Part shown: in pieces, positions 1-8,023 of the stretch
Layout: every line of letters begins with the position of its first letter
How positions within the stretch are numbered: the first letter of the stretch is position 1
The notes under the pieces: generated by a model
Told to the model about the DNA's origin: nothing
Database searches by the model: none
Seen by the model: the letters and a program-made list of their open reading frames with translations, nothing else
Made by a program: the position numbers and the translations under genes
Assembly (NCBI GenBank): GCA_020052935.1
Contig: JAGVOD010000060.1
Location: 1-35,859 of the forward strand
Reading direction: 5' to 3'
Source of the DNA: an archaeon
Lineage (GTDB): Archaea; Nanobdellota; Nanobdellia; Woesearchaeales; UBA11576
Length of the DNA stretch: 35,859 nucleotides

Positions 1-13
1 ATTTGTACATCAT
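1..13 (-). CDS. Start of an unidentified gene running off the left edge
   Basis: On the minus strand two consecutive ATG codons (13-11 and 10-8) follow a strong Shine-Dalgarno match, GGAGGAG, about seven bases upstream (27-21). A TATA-like box lies further upstream. Only the first four codons (M-M-Y-K) are inside the window, so no product can be named. It is divergent from the gene at 153. Confidence 0.45.
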
Positions 14-53
14 AAAACATCTCCTCCACAAGAAAAACAGACATACAAGACCC

Positions 54-64
54 TATTTAAATAC
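54..64 (-). promoter_or_regulatory. TATA box for the leftward gene at the window edge
   Basis: The minus strand reads GTATTTAAATA about 41 bases ahead of the ATG at 13. This leaves a short leader that contains the GGAGGAG ribosome binding site. Confidence 0.4.
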
Positions 65-121
65 CCGCCAAAAGTGTTAACTGAAATCGGTACTAAACAT
101 CGGTTTTTAAACACGACAAAC

Positions 122-129
122 TTTATATA
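122..129 (+). promoter_or_regulatory. TATA box for the 153-3278 operon
   Basis: TTTATATA lies 24 bases ahead of the ATG at 153, the spacing expected for a leaderless archaeal transcript. No Shine-Dalgarno sequence is seen. Confidence 0.55.
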
Positions 130-152
130 GAACGATAAGCTATTTTCTCTTC

Positions 153-1196
153 ATGGACCATCGTGAGAGCCTTCTGAGTATTGTGAAAGAGAAAGGGCCT
201 TTGCTGCCCGCGCAGATAAACAAGGAAATGCATACAAACGTCCTTTTCGCGTCTGCGATGCTGGCTGAGATGGTGGACCAGAAGAAGATGAGGCTGACGT
301 CCATGAAGGTGGGTGGTTCGCCTCTATATTATACAGATGGCCAGGAGCATCTTCTTGAGCGGTTTGCGCACAAGCTGGGCGAGAAGGACTACAGGACTTT
401 TGAGCTTCTGAAGAAGTCGAGGATAATCAGAGATAGGGATATGGATCCCCAGAGCCGCGTCTCGCTGCGTGAGATAAAGGACTTTGCCATCCCGCTCGAA
501 GTCACTGCTGATGCTTACTCTGACCTTTTCTGGAAGTATTATCTTGTCTCTGACGAGGATGCCAAGCTCCTTATCACTGATTACATAAATGCCCGTCTGC
601 AGAAGACTGAAGCGAGGCCCGAACCTAAGGAAGTGCAGTCGACGATATCAGAGACTGCTGTGAATGTGCCGGAGCCTGTCGAGCAGAAGATAGTGTCCAA
701 GCCCGTTTCCAAGCCCGTGTCTTCTGTCAGCATGACTCCGATCGACGAGTCCGCTCTTGCAGAGTTCTCTTGCGAGCCCGCGGTGTCTTTCTCCACTGTC
801 ATCGATACGGATGAGAAGGTGAAGCTCGAGAAGAAGCCTGCGCCCGTGTTTGTTGAGCCGTCGAAGATCGCGGCATTCCCTAACGAGGACAAGTTCTTCT
901 CCAGGGTCAAGGCTTTCTTCGACAGTTCTGGCATCGAGATTGCAGAGTTCAGCATAGTCAAGAAGGCGTCAGAGTACGAGTTCGTGATAAATCTCCCGAG
1001 CAATGTCGGTTCGCTGGTCTATTACTGTAGGGCGAAATCTAAGGCCAAGATTAGCGATGCTGACCTGTCCACTGCATTCGTAAGAGGACAGATAAAGAAA
1101 CTTCCTGTGCTTTTCCTCACCCCAGGGGAGCTTACCAAGATGGCCAATGAGCTCCTCTCGAAGGAGTTCAAGAGCATGTTTGTAAAGAAGATCTGA
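153..1196 (+). CDS. Winged-helix protein with a restriction-endonuclease-like C-terminal domain
   Basis: 347-residue protein of unknown function. Residues 1-70 look like a winged helix (short helices, then a basic hairpin around KKMRLTSMKVGGSPLYY). Residues 150-235 are a Pro/Glu/Val-rich linker with a repeated KPVSKPVS. Residues 245-347 resemble Mrr-type PD-(D/E)XK nucleases: a strand ending in YYCRAKSK (CxxK-like, where these enzymes have QxK or ExK), then an alpha-helical segment and LPVLFLTPGELTK, close to the usual ILITTSGFT strand. A catalytic Asp upstream cannot be assigned with confidence. It leads a tight operon with FEN1 (14-base gap) and Trm5, suggesting a role in nucleic-acid metabolism. 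The start follows a TATA box at leaderless distance. Function is inferred from shape only. Confidence 0.75.
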   Translation: MDHRESLLSIVKEKGPLLPAQINKEMHTNVLFASAMLAEMVDQKKMRLTSMKVGGSPLYYTDGQEHLLERFAHKLGEKDYRTFELLKKSRIIRDRDMDPQSRVSLREIKDFAIPLEVTADAYSDLFWKYYLVSDEDAKLLITDYINARLQKTEARPEPKEVQSTISETAVNVPEPVEQKIVSKPVSKPVSSVSMTPIDESALAEFSCEPAVSFSTVIDTDEKVKLEKKPAPVFVEPSKIAAFPNEDKFFSRVKAFFDSSGIEIAEFSIVKKASEYEFVINLPSNVGSLVYYCRAKSKAKISDADLSTAFVRGQIKKLPVLFLTPGELTKMANELLSKEFKSMFVKKI

Positions 1197-1210
1197 AAAA
1201 GCGGTGAATC

Positions 1211-2245
1211 ATGGGTGTTAATCTTAAGGAAATAGTTGTGAAGAATGAGATTTCTATACCTCAGTTATGCGGGAAGAGGCTTGTTGTCGATGGCAACAAC
1301 GTCCTGTACCAGTTCATCTCGACAATCCGCCAGGCAGACGGCACATTGCTGATGGATTCGCATGGTAGCGTCACCTCGCATCTCAACGGATTGTTCTACC
1401 GCACGACAAAGCTGATGCATTATGGCCTGAAGCTGATATTTGTCTTTGATGGCAAGCCTCCCGAGCTTAAGCTGGCGGAGCGCGAGCGTCGTGCTGGCAT
1501 AAAAGAGGATGCTCAGCGTATGTATGACAAGGCCAAGGAAGCTGGAAATGTCGATGATATGAAGAAGTATGCAATGCGTACCTCCAGATTGACGAGGGAG
1601 ATGATGGATGAGGCTATAGAGCTGATAACCGCTCTTGGTATCCCAGTCATCCGCGCCCCGTCAGAGGGCGAGGCCCAGGCGGCGTATCTTGTGAAGAATG
1701 GCGATGCTTTCGCAGAGATATCCCAGGATTATGACTGCCTTCTTTTCGGCGTGCCCAGGATGGTGCAGAACCTCACGATTTCAGAGCGGAAAAAGAAGAA
1801 GGACAAGCTCGCGTACGAGACAGTGAAGCCTCAGATCATCGAGCTCGAGCCTAATCTGAAGCAGCTGGGCATAGACCATGACCAGCTCATAGCCCTCGGG
1901 TTGCTCGTCGGCACTGACTACAATATCGGTGGGATAAAGGGAATAGGTCCGAAAAAGGCATTGGACCTTATCAAGAAGTACCCGTCAGATTTCAATGGAT
2001 TGTTTGAGTCAGTCAAGTGGTCAGAGCACTTCAGTTATCCGTGGAAAGAAGTCTTCAATCTGTTCAAGGAGATGCCTGTGCATAAGGATTACACGCTGAA
2101 GTGGGACGAGATTGACCAGGACAAACTCATATCATTGTTATGCGACAAGCACGAGTTCAGCAGGCTGCGTGTCGAGGATACTCTGAATAATCTCAAGTCT
2201 TCCCAGTCAAAGATCTCCCAGAAAGGTCTGGGCGATTTCTTCTAG
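1211..2245 (+). CDS. fen: Flap endonuclease 1 (FEN1/XPG family)
   Basis: Structure-specific nuclease that removes 5' flaps during Okazaki-fragment maturation and repair. At 344 residues the length is typical for archaeal FEN1. The metal-binding residues are all present at canonical positions: D27 (VVDGNN), D80 (VFDGKPPE), E152 and E154 (SEGEAQAA), D173 and D175 (SQDYD) and D236 (GTDYN). A helix-hairpin-helix (GGIKGIGPKKALDLI) follows. The C-terminus, QKGLGDFF, is a classic PCNA-interacting PIP box, so coupling to the sliding clamp is expected. It is the second gene of a three-gene operon, 14 bases after the nuclease-like protein and 7 before Trm5. Identification is secure. Confidence 0.97.
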   Translation: MGVNLKEIVVKNEISIPQLCGKRLVVDGNNVLYQFISTIRQADGTLLMDSHGSVTSHLNGLFYRTTKLMHYGLKLIFVFDGKPPELKLAERERRAGIKEDAQRMYDKAKEAGNVDDMKKYAMRTSRLTREMMDEAIELITALGIPVIRAPSEGEAQAAYLVKNGDAFAEISQDYDCLLFGVPRMVQNLTISERKKKKDKLAYETVKPQIIELEPNLKQLGIDHDQLIALGLLVGTDYNIGGIKGIGPKKALDLIKKYPSDFNGLFESVKWSEHFSYPWKEVFNLFKEMPVHKDYTLKWDEIDQDKLISLLCDKHEFSRLRVEDTLNNLKSSQSKISQKGLGDFF

Positions 2246-2252
2246 GTGTAAA

Positions 2253-3278
2253 ATGACGCTCGCAGCAAAAGTCCCTCTGAAGCATGCTCAGGAAGTCAAA
2301 GGATTCTTGATGGAGCACAGGCTGTTTGACCCCCAGCATGGTTTCCGCAAAGACTCTTCCAGCATATTCTTCCCGATAAGTAAGAAGTTGGGATTGAAGA
2401 AGAGCTTTCCATATATTGAGTTTGTCGACGTGGAGCTAGATATCCTTGATAGGAAGAAGAATTTGAGGGCAACTCTCAGCCAGTCCCTGTCTAAGGAAGA
2501 GCTGGCTGTCCTCCGTCGCGCATTCGACATAATGGGGACGATAGCGATCATTGAGATACCTCCGGAAGCTGTGAAAAAAGAGAGATTGATTGCAGAGACC
2601 ATCCTTAAGCTGCAGAAGAACGTCAAGACTGTCTTGAAGAAGTCAGGCATACATGATACAGAGTTCAGGACTCAGCCGATGGAATATGTTGCGGGTGTAA
2701 ACACAAAGGAGACTGTCCACAGGGAGCATGGCGTCATGCTTAAGCTTGACGTCGAGAAGGTCTATTTCTCTCCAAGGCTTTCCACAGAGCGTGCGCGTAT
2801 AGCGAGCCAAGTCAAGCCAGGCGAGTCTGTCCTTGTCATGTTCTCTGGTTGCGCGCCTTACCCTTGCGTCATCGCGAAGAACACAAAGGCAAAGGAAGTT
2901 CTGGGCATAGAACTCAACCCTTTAGGTCACAAGTACGGATTAGAGAACATAAGGCTTAACAAGATAAGGAACGTCACGCTCATCAATGGGGATGTCAAGG
3001 ACATTGTCCCTGAGCTCAAGAGGAAGTTCGACCGTATCGTCATGCCTCTGCCTAAGTCTGCAGGTGATTTTCTCGACGTGGCTTTCTCAGCTTCGAAGAA
3101 AGGCACAATCATCCACTTTTACGCGTTTGAGGAAGAAGGGAAGTTCGATGCGGCAGAGAAAAGGGTCTTGGCAGCATGCAAGAAAGCTGGTGTCAAGTGC
3201 AAGATTCTCCGCACAGTCAAATGCGGCCAGCACGCGCCTCATGTATTCCGCATCTGCGTCGATTTTAAGATACTCTAG
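2253..3278 (+). CDS. trm5: tRNA (guanine-37-N1)-methyltransferase Trm5
   Basis: Makes m1G37 next to the anticodon, which guards the reading frame. The N-terminal ~60 residues (VPLKHAQEVKGFLMEHRLFD) match the D1 domain of archaeal Trm5. The middle and C-terminal parts are a Rossmann methyltransferase: motif I at VLVMFSGCAPYPCVIAK, an acidic loop at EVLGIELNPLGHKYGLENI, LINGDVKD, and the catalytic MPLPKSAGDFLD, where many homologues read MNLP. Length 341 is normal. The stop codon overlaps the stop of the convergent kinase gene by three bases. Context with FEN1 is an operon of nucleic-acid enzymes. Confident at family level. Confidence 0.94.
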   Translation: MTLAAKVPLKHAQEVKGFLMEHRLFDPQHGFRKDSSSIFFPISKKLGLKKSFPYIEFVDVELDILDRKKNLRATLSQSLSKEELAVLRRAFDIMGTIAIIEIPPEAVKKERLIAETILKLQKNVKTVLKKSGIHDTEFRTQPMEYVAGVNTKETVHREHGVMLKLDVEKVYFSPRLSTERARIASQVKPGESVLVMFSGCAPYPCVIAKNTKAKEVLGIELNPLGHKYGLENIRLNKIRNVTLINGDVKDIVPELKRKFDRIVMPLPKSAGDFLDVAFSASKKGTIIHFYAFEEEGKFDAAEKRVLAACKKAGVKCKILRTVKCGQHAPHVFRICVDFKIL

Positions 3279-4513
3279 CGTCTTGCAGGGTTCTCTCCGT
3301 GTCTCATCCTGGAAAAAGCGTCTGCGTTGAATACCAGCGGCGCGAATAGCTCTACTTCGCTCCAGATGTCTTTCCTTAAGAACTTGAGTATGTCTCTTGA
3401 GTGCATTCCTAGGTTGGCGCCGTCCTGCAGTATGTTTATGTATTCCCTTAGGCCTACTTTTGTGGGTCCGTATCTTTTCTTGAACAGGTACATCCTGCCG
3501 ACGTCATCCACAAGTTCCGCTGCTGTCTGGTATCTTTCATCAAGGGATGTCTCTAGCAGTTTGCATACTATCCTGGACAGTTGAGGGTCTATGCCTTCCA
3601 CTACTTCGTGAGGAGGGATGAGTTCTTTTTGCGTGAAGACCTGGTACAAGTATCCGAGTTGTGATTCTGGTGTCATCTCTCCCCGTATAGGTTCGTTAGG
3701 CCTTATTCCTGTCAGCAGCTCATACGCCACGACACCTAGCGAATATAGGTCTGATCTGCCGTCTACCTTGTTCGGGCTGAACACACCTTCTGGTGATAGG
3801 TAAGGCACTTTTCCGTATATCAGTCCGCCTTCCTCGCTATCGAGGTCTTCTGTTGTCGCCGCGATTCCGAAGTCTCCTAGTTTTACGACGCCTTCATCGA
3901 GCTTGATGAGTATGTTTCCTGGCGAGATGTCGCGGTGCACCACGCCAATCTGTCCGTTCTTGAATTTGTATGTGTGTGCGTAAGCCAGTGCGCTTCCGAC
4001 AGCGAATAGCATGAATCCTACTATCTTGTCAGGCATCTTGATTATCCCGTTTGCGTTTTCAGGCAGCTTGTTGAGGTGGTGGAGGTGCATGAGCCCGTCG
4101 ATGTCAAGGCCTTTGATGTATTCCATCACTATGAAGTATGCTTGGTCTTTCTCGAGGTAGTCCCATCCTTCGAATCTTACTATGTTTTCGTGGTTGAGCC
4201 TTGCTGTCAGCTGCGCTTCTCTGACGAGCCTGACGCTAAGCTCAGAATTCTGTTCTACGCCCGTGACGAACTTGACCGCGACGTCTCTCTTGACGTCGTC
4301 CTCTGTTCCAGGTCCTGCTGGGAAGGTGCATTCTGCTTGCCATACCTCTCCCATGCCTCCTACTCCGAGCAGTTTTTCTAGTGTGTATTGCGCTCCCTTG
4401 GAAGTTATCTCTGCTTCTGTCTTCTGTGTGGGTTCGCGCTCCTTTCTTGTCAGAACAGGGATTATGTTTGCTCCAGCTCCACAGATTGTCCTTTCGAACT
4501 GCCTTCTGCTCAT
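3275..4513 (-). CDS. Hanks-type serine/threonine protein kinase
   Basis: 412-residue soluble protein kinase with all core motifs: glycine loop GVGGMGEV (~50-57), VAVKF with the ATP-binding Lys (~81), HENIVRF, catalytic HRDISPGN (the usual Lys of HRDLKPxN is Ser), Mg-binding LGDFGIA, and activation segment ending YLSPEGV. This resembles bacterial PknB-like kinases more than archaeal RIO or Bud32 kinases, suggesting ancient transfer. The 40-residue N-terminal extension contains Cys and Arg but no membrane segment. The C-terminal ~80 residues form an unassigned helical region. No substrate is evident. The promoter (CCAAATTAAATC, 4534-4545) is about 21 bases ahead of the ATG. It converges on Trm5 with overlapping stops. 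Confidence 0.93.
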   Translation of the reverse strand: MSRRQFERTICGAGANIIPVLTRKEREPTQKTEAEITSKGAQYTLEKLLGVGGMGEVWQAECTFPAGPGTEDDVKRDVAVKFVTGVEQNSELSVRLVREAQLTARLNHENIVRFEGWDYLEKDQAYFIVMEYIKGLDIDGLMHLHHLNKLPENANGIIKMPDKIVGFMLFAVGSALAYAHTYKFKNGQIGVVHRDISPGNILIKLDEGVVKLGDFGIAATTEDLDSEEGGLIYGKVPYLSPEGVFSPNKVDGRSDLYSLGVVAYELLTGIRPNEPIRGEMTPESQLGYLYQVFTQKELIPPHEVVEGIDPQLSRIVCKLLETSLDERYQTAAELVDDVGRMYLFKKRYGPTKVGLREYINILQDGANLGMHSRDILKFLRKDIWSEVELFAPLVFNADAFSRMRHGENPARR

Positions 4514-4533
4514 GTTACTGATAAACCCCTGAA

Positions 4534-4545
4534 GATTTAATTTGG
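4534..4545 (-). promoter_or_regulatory. TATA box for the protein kinase
   Basis: The minus strand reads CCAAATTAAATC about 21-32 bases ahead of the ATG at 4513, consistent with a leaderless transcript. Confidence 0.4.
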
Positions 4546-4571
4546 TTGTGTCGTCTCCGATGTTTGACGAC

Positions 4572-5315
4572 TTATCTGAGCTGCTTGAATGAATACGTGG
4601 GCTCGCTCAGCACCTGGCTCAATACTTTGCCGTGTTTGTCGCGCAGTGTCGCGACATCCCCCTTGTCGTTCCACACAGCAGTCTTTGATTTCCAGTATAG
4701 TTTTGTGTTTGTGTTCCTGCCCTTGCCTGTGAATATCTTCACAGGGCCGTAGATCTTGAATTTGTTCGGGAAAGTGAATGTGTGTTTTCTTCCCTTGTCA
4801 TGCAGTTTGAATCCAGTCATGTCAACGCCGTATCCTGTGACTTCGACCCATTCCTGGTTCAGCTTCTTCTTTCCGTTTCCGCTGGCCTTGAACTGGGTCT
4901 TTGTTATCCTTACATCTCCTTCAGGTATGTCGTAGAGTGATTCGCGAGTTTCTTTCGCTCTCGCGTCATCGCGGAGCATATTTCTTACTTCAGATAGCGC
5001 TGATTCCTTGCTTTTGAATACCTGCGAGACCGGAGGTGCAGAGACCTGTCTTATCTCTCTTACGACCTCAGGTTTCCTTGTTTCGAGCTCGTTGAGCCTC
5101 TCGCCAAGCTGGTTTAACGCTCTCTGTTGCTCAAGAATAAGCTTTGTCTGCTCATCAAAAGCTGTTTTTATGCTTTCTGTGGCAAATCCAGAGAAATCTG
5201 TCTTCAGATTCTCTATTTTGCCGTTTATATCCCTTACATCGTATTTTATGTTGTTAAAAGACGTGCAAAGGAGGTCATTGAGCTTTCTGAACTGGAATTC
5301 CTCATTGTTTGCCAT
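4572..5315 (-). CDS. Coiled-coil protein with C-terminal lamin-tail domain
   Basis: 247 residues. Residues 5-82 are strongly heptad-like (LNDLL..NNIKYDVRDINGKIENL..., LNQLGERLNELE). A Lys/Asp-rich linker follows. Residues ~132-237 match the lamin tail domain (LTD) immunoglobulin-like fold: NQEWVEVTGYGVDMTGFKLHD, HTFTFP, IFTGKG, then WNDKGDVATLRDKHGKVLS, the hallmark GD.atL.d..G strand pair. There is no signal peptide or membrane helix, so it is probably cytoplasmic, unlike most prokaryotic LTDs, which are on secreted nucleases. The order, coiled coil then LTD, mirrors nuclear lamins. The rod is far shorter than in intermediate filaments, so homology as a filament is not claimed. It has its own TATA box at leaderless spacing. 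Confidence 0.85.
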   Translation of the reverse strand: MANNEEFQFRKLNDLLCTSFNNIKYDVRDINGKIENLKTDFSGFATESIKTAFDEQTKLILEQQRALNQLGERLNELETRKPEVVREIRQVSAPPVSQVFKSKESALSEVRNMLRDDARAKETRESLYDIPEGDVRITKTQFKASGNGKKKLNQEWVEVTGYGVDMTGFKLHDKGRKHTFTFPNKFKIYGPVKIFTGKGRNTNTKLYWKSKTAVWNDKGDVATLRDKHGKVLSQVLSEPTYSFKQLR

Positions 5316-5337
5316 AAATACTCTTGAGAAACCATAC

Positions 5338-5347
5338 TATTTAAATC
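5338..5347 (-). promoter_or_regulatory. TATA box for the lamin-tail protein
   Basis: The minus strand reads GATTTAAATA, 23-32 bases ahead of the ATG at 5315. No ribosome binding site is seen, so the transcript is probably leaderless. Confidence 0.55.
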
Positions 5348-5483
5348 TTGCGAAATATCACTACCTACTGATAGTAAAAATAGATATTTATATAAACATC
5401 CTTCATCTCGCGATTGAGTGCAAACGGTGATGATTTAGTGAACACCAGATGATCCGAAAGGATATGATTAATGGAGTAACTGA

Positions 5484-5638
5484 TGAGCCGGCACAATTCA
5501 TTGTGTTGCGGGATTTTACGAAGTAAACATCCCGCATGCTCACGTGTCAGAAATGCCCTGCATTTCTGAGCATGCTCAGAAATCATAGATTTCTGACATG
5601 CCAGCTTAGTGAGAAGCTGAACTGTTGAGCCGGCACAA
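5484..5638. repeat. Hairpin cluster bounded by 13-base direct repeats
   Basis: TGAGCCGGCACAA occurs exactly at 5484-5496 and 5626-5638. Between them lie several strong hairpins: GCGGGAT/ATCCCGC (with inner TTTAC/GTAAA), TCAGAAATGC-CCT-GCATTTCTGA (10 bp), TCAGAAATC-ATA-GATTTCTGA (9 bp) and CAGCTT/AAGCTG. The whole looks like an inserted structured element with a target duplication. It sits in the 422-base gap between the lamin-tail gene and RNase J. The ORF called across it (5365-5667, minus) has no recognisable content. Confidence 0.65.
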
Positions 5639-5737
5639 ATTTCTGCGAAGCCAAGAAATAAAAACAATAATTTTTGTAACTAAAATTTTAGTTCTCTCAC
5701 TACAAATAGAATCTTAACACTGCTCGGTAGAATTCAC

Positions 5738-7078
5738 TTACTCCAGCGTTATCATCTGTCCATTCTGCATTATATGCACGTTCTCACCGACCTTGTAGCC
5801 CATCTCCATCGCCAGTTCAGACAATGCCGATGCCATGTTTATGTCGCCGTGCGCAGGTATGATATGCTTTGGCTTGACCATGTTTATCAGGTCGCGGAGA
5901 TCCTCGCGTGCTGCGTGTCCTGAGACATGTATGTCCCGGAATATACGGACGCCAGATTTCTTCAGTTTGCCTTCCAGTATCTCCCTGTTCGCTTTGTTCA
6001 ATGCAGTCGGTATTATCGTGCAGCTGAATATGACGTGGTCTTCCTTGCCCAATTTAAAATCAAACTCGCCGTTTGCGACGCGAGACAAGACCGATTTCGG
6101 CTCACCTTGGTGTCCTGTGCAGACGATGAGATACTTCGACGGGTTCTTGGCTATCTGTGAGAATTTCTTCTTGACGTGCTTCCTGAATCGTGCTATCTCT
6201 GCGTCCTTGCTGAATTTGACGAGGTCTATCGCCTCTCCTGCAGCGACATACTTGCCCAGGCTCCTGCCCAGCAGCACGACCTTCCGGTTCATCTTCTTGC
6301 CGAACTCGATTATCGAATCAAGTCGCGCAAGGTGTGAAGAAAAGGTAGTCACAATCACTGCCTTGCCTTCTGAACTCACTCCCAGCATGACATCTCGCAG
6401 CATCTCTTTTGCTACCTGTTCAGAAGGTGTCTTCTGCGCCTCTCGGCTTCGTGTGCCGTCGACGATGAGTGCTATGACCTTCTTCTCTTTTCCAAGCTCT
6501 TCCAGCCTCTCGTAATTCGGCTTCTTCCCGATTACAGGGTGGTTGTCGAACTTGAAGTCGTTGCCGTACAGCACCTTTCCGTATGGAGTATGTACGACGA
6601 CCATGACTGTCTGCGGCGTCGAGTGCGTCACATTGACGAACTCTATCTTTATCTTGCTCGATACCGCGATGGTTGAGTTGGCGTTCAGCACGCGTATGTC
6701 ATTGTTTAGCTTTATCTTCTCGTCCTTGCATATAGTCTTTATTATCTCTGCTGTGAAAGGCGTGCATATTATGTCCGCATCGAACCTGTTGGACAGGTAG
6801 GGTATCGCTCCTACGTGGTCCAGGTGCGCGTGCGTCGGCACTATAGCCACTACTTGTTTCCTCCACTGCTTTATCGGAGTGATGTCTGGTATCGCCCCTA
6901 TCTTTGTGAGCGTTGCCTCAGTCACTTCCTTGACTGTATCATCTTCATCCGTGTACTTGATGTAAGGATCAAGATGCAGTCCCATGTCTATTAGGACGAC
7001 TTGGTCGTCCACCTTTATGGCGGTCATGTTCTTTCCAACTTCGTTGTATCCGCCTACTGTGCATATTTCTATTGCCAT
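5738..7078 (-). CDS. rnj: Archaeal ribonuclease J (metallo-beta-lactamase/beta-CASP)
   Basis: 446-residue RNase of the aRNase J group: 5'-3' exonuclease and endonuclease acting in mRNA decay and rRNA maturation. The N-terminus GGYNEVGKN is typical. The zinc motif THAHLDHVGA has H83, H85, D87 and H88. GNDFKFD gives the next metal Asp. The beta-CASP part shows TTFSSHLARL and CTGHQGEP, followed by VSGHAAREDLRDLI and PAHGD near the C-terminus. No S1 or KH extension is present, which separates it from CPSF-like archaeal factors. A PHP phosphoesterase lies 36 bases upstream in the same direction, so they may be partly cotranscribed, although RNase J has its own TATA box. Confidence 0.95.
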   Translation of the reverse strand: MAIEICTVGGYNEVGKNMTAIKVDDQVVLIDMGLHLDPYIKYTDEDDTVKEVTEATLTKIGAIPDITPIKQWRKQVVAIVPTHAHLDHVGAIPYLSNRFDADIICTPFTAEIIKTICKDEKIKLNNDIRVLNANSTIAVSSKIKIEFVNVTHSTPQTVMVVVHTPYGKVLYGNDFKFDNHPVIGKKPNYERLEELGKEKKVIALIVDGTRSREAQKTPSEQVAKEMLRDVMLGVSSEGKAVIVTTFSSHLARLDSIIEFGKKMNRKVVLLGRSLGKYVAAGEAIDLVKFSKDAEIARFRKHVKKKFSQIAKNPSKYLIVCTGHQGEPKSVLSRVANGEFDFKLGKEDHVIFSCTIIPTALNKANREILEGKLKKSGVRIFRDIHVSGHAAREDLRDLINMVKPKHIIPAHGDINMASALSELAMEMGYKVGENVHIMQNGQMITLE

Positions 7079-7100
7079 ATTTGTTTCACCATGTTTCTAA

Positions 7101-7111
7101 TTATTTAAATG
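7101..7111 (-). promoter_or_regulatory. TATA box for RNase J
   Basis: The minus strand reads CATTTAAATAA 23-33 bases before the ATG at 7078, inside the short gap after the PHP gene. A possible weak GGTG ribosome binding site lies closer to the start. Confidence 0.45.
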
Positions 7112-7114
7112 TTT

Positions 7115-7912
7115 TTAAATGATTATCTTTTTGGGTTGTCTTTTATCGAAGAAATAGATGTTCTTCACCCCGAGAGTCTTAAGAATGGCCTCTGCCTCTG
7201 CCAGCCTTCTGCCGACATCCTCTACCCTGTGTGCGTCGCTGCCTGTCGTTATCTTTCTCACTCCTTTATTCACGAGCAGCTCCATCACGTCCTTTTCAGG
7301 GTATGTCTCTCCAGGGACTTCTCTTGTCCTGCTGGTGTTTATCTCGAATCCCACATCATTCTCTAGCAGGGCATCAGCGACAGATTCCCATTCTGCCTTG
7401 TCTTTTTCGAAATTGTTCTCAATGAATGCCCTTTTGTATATGTCTATATGAGCCACAACATCGAACATCTTTGTCTTTATCATCATCTTTAGCACTTCGA
7501 AGTATTTTTTTGTCATCTTCTCTTGCATTGATGCATCTATCTTGCCTCTGTTGCCAGGGTCGGATATGACCTTGCCTTCGAGGTAGTGTATCGATCCGAG
7601 CACGAAGTCGAACTTGTTTTTCTTAAGGAACTGGCGTATGTATTCTTCATCTTCTAGAGAATATGACATCTCTATCCCGCAGAACAGCTTTGTCTTGCCG
7701 AGCTTATTTGCCTGTTCGATGTCCGACCTTAACCTCTTGAGAGAGTCTTCTGTGAGCGATTGCCGGAAATCATTGTTCTTTACTTCCTCCGGCTGGTGGT
7801 GGCTCGTTACGCATATGTGGGTCAGGCCTTTCCTGGCCGCTTCTTCATAGATTTCTCTGACGGTCATCTTCGAGTCAGAAGAAGTGTTCGAATGTATATG
7901 AAAATCAATCAT
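7115..7912 (-). CDS. PHP-domain phosphoesterase, histidinol-phosphatase-like
   Basis: 265-residue PHP metallo-phosphoesterase. Metal ligands can be seen along the chain: DFHIHSNTSSDS at the N-terminus, TSHHQ (~37-41), GIEMSY, GSIHYL, VVAHIDIY and the C-terminal TGSDAHRVEDVG. This arrangement and length match the HisK/HisJ-type monofunctional histidinol phosphatases. No other histidine-biosynthesis gene is in the window, so the substrate may be another phosphomonoester, and the family call is safer than the pathway. A TATA box (GATTTATAAG, about 7946-7955) precedes it by ~35 bases. RNase J follows 36 bases downstream. Confidence 0.85.
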   Translation of the reverse strand: MIDFHIHSNTSSDSKMTVREIYEEAARKGLTHICVTSHHQPEEVKNNDFRQSLTEDSLKRLRSDIEQANKLGKTKLFCGIEMSYSLEDEEYIRQFLKKNKFDFVLGSIHYLEGKVISDPGNRGKIDASMQEKMTKKYFEVLKMMIKTKMFDVVAHIDIYKRAFIENNFEKDKAEWESVADALLENDVGFEINTSRTREVPGETYPEKDVMELLVNKGVRKITTGSDAHRVEDVGRRLAEAEAILKTLGVKNIYFFDKRQPKKIII

Positions 7913-7945
7913 TTTTATAACTTATTTCTTGTTAGAATGCCCTTT

Positions 7946-7955
7946 CTTATAAATC
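7946..7955 (-). promoter_or_regulatory. TATA box for the PHP gene
   Basis: The minus strand reads GATTTATAAG about 34-43 bases ahead of the ATG at 7912, giving a short leader. Confidence 0.4.
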
Positions 7956-8023
7956 TTTTGTTATCTTGTTTCATTCTATTCGCTGATTATTGTTAATATG
8001 TCGCCGAGAAATGTGGAAAAACT

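Noticed and set aside
5365-5667. 100-residue minus ORF in the 5.3-5.7 kb gap
   Set aside because: It runs through the hairpin cluster and direct repeats, with no conserved-looking pattern.
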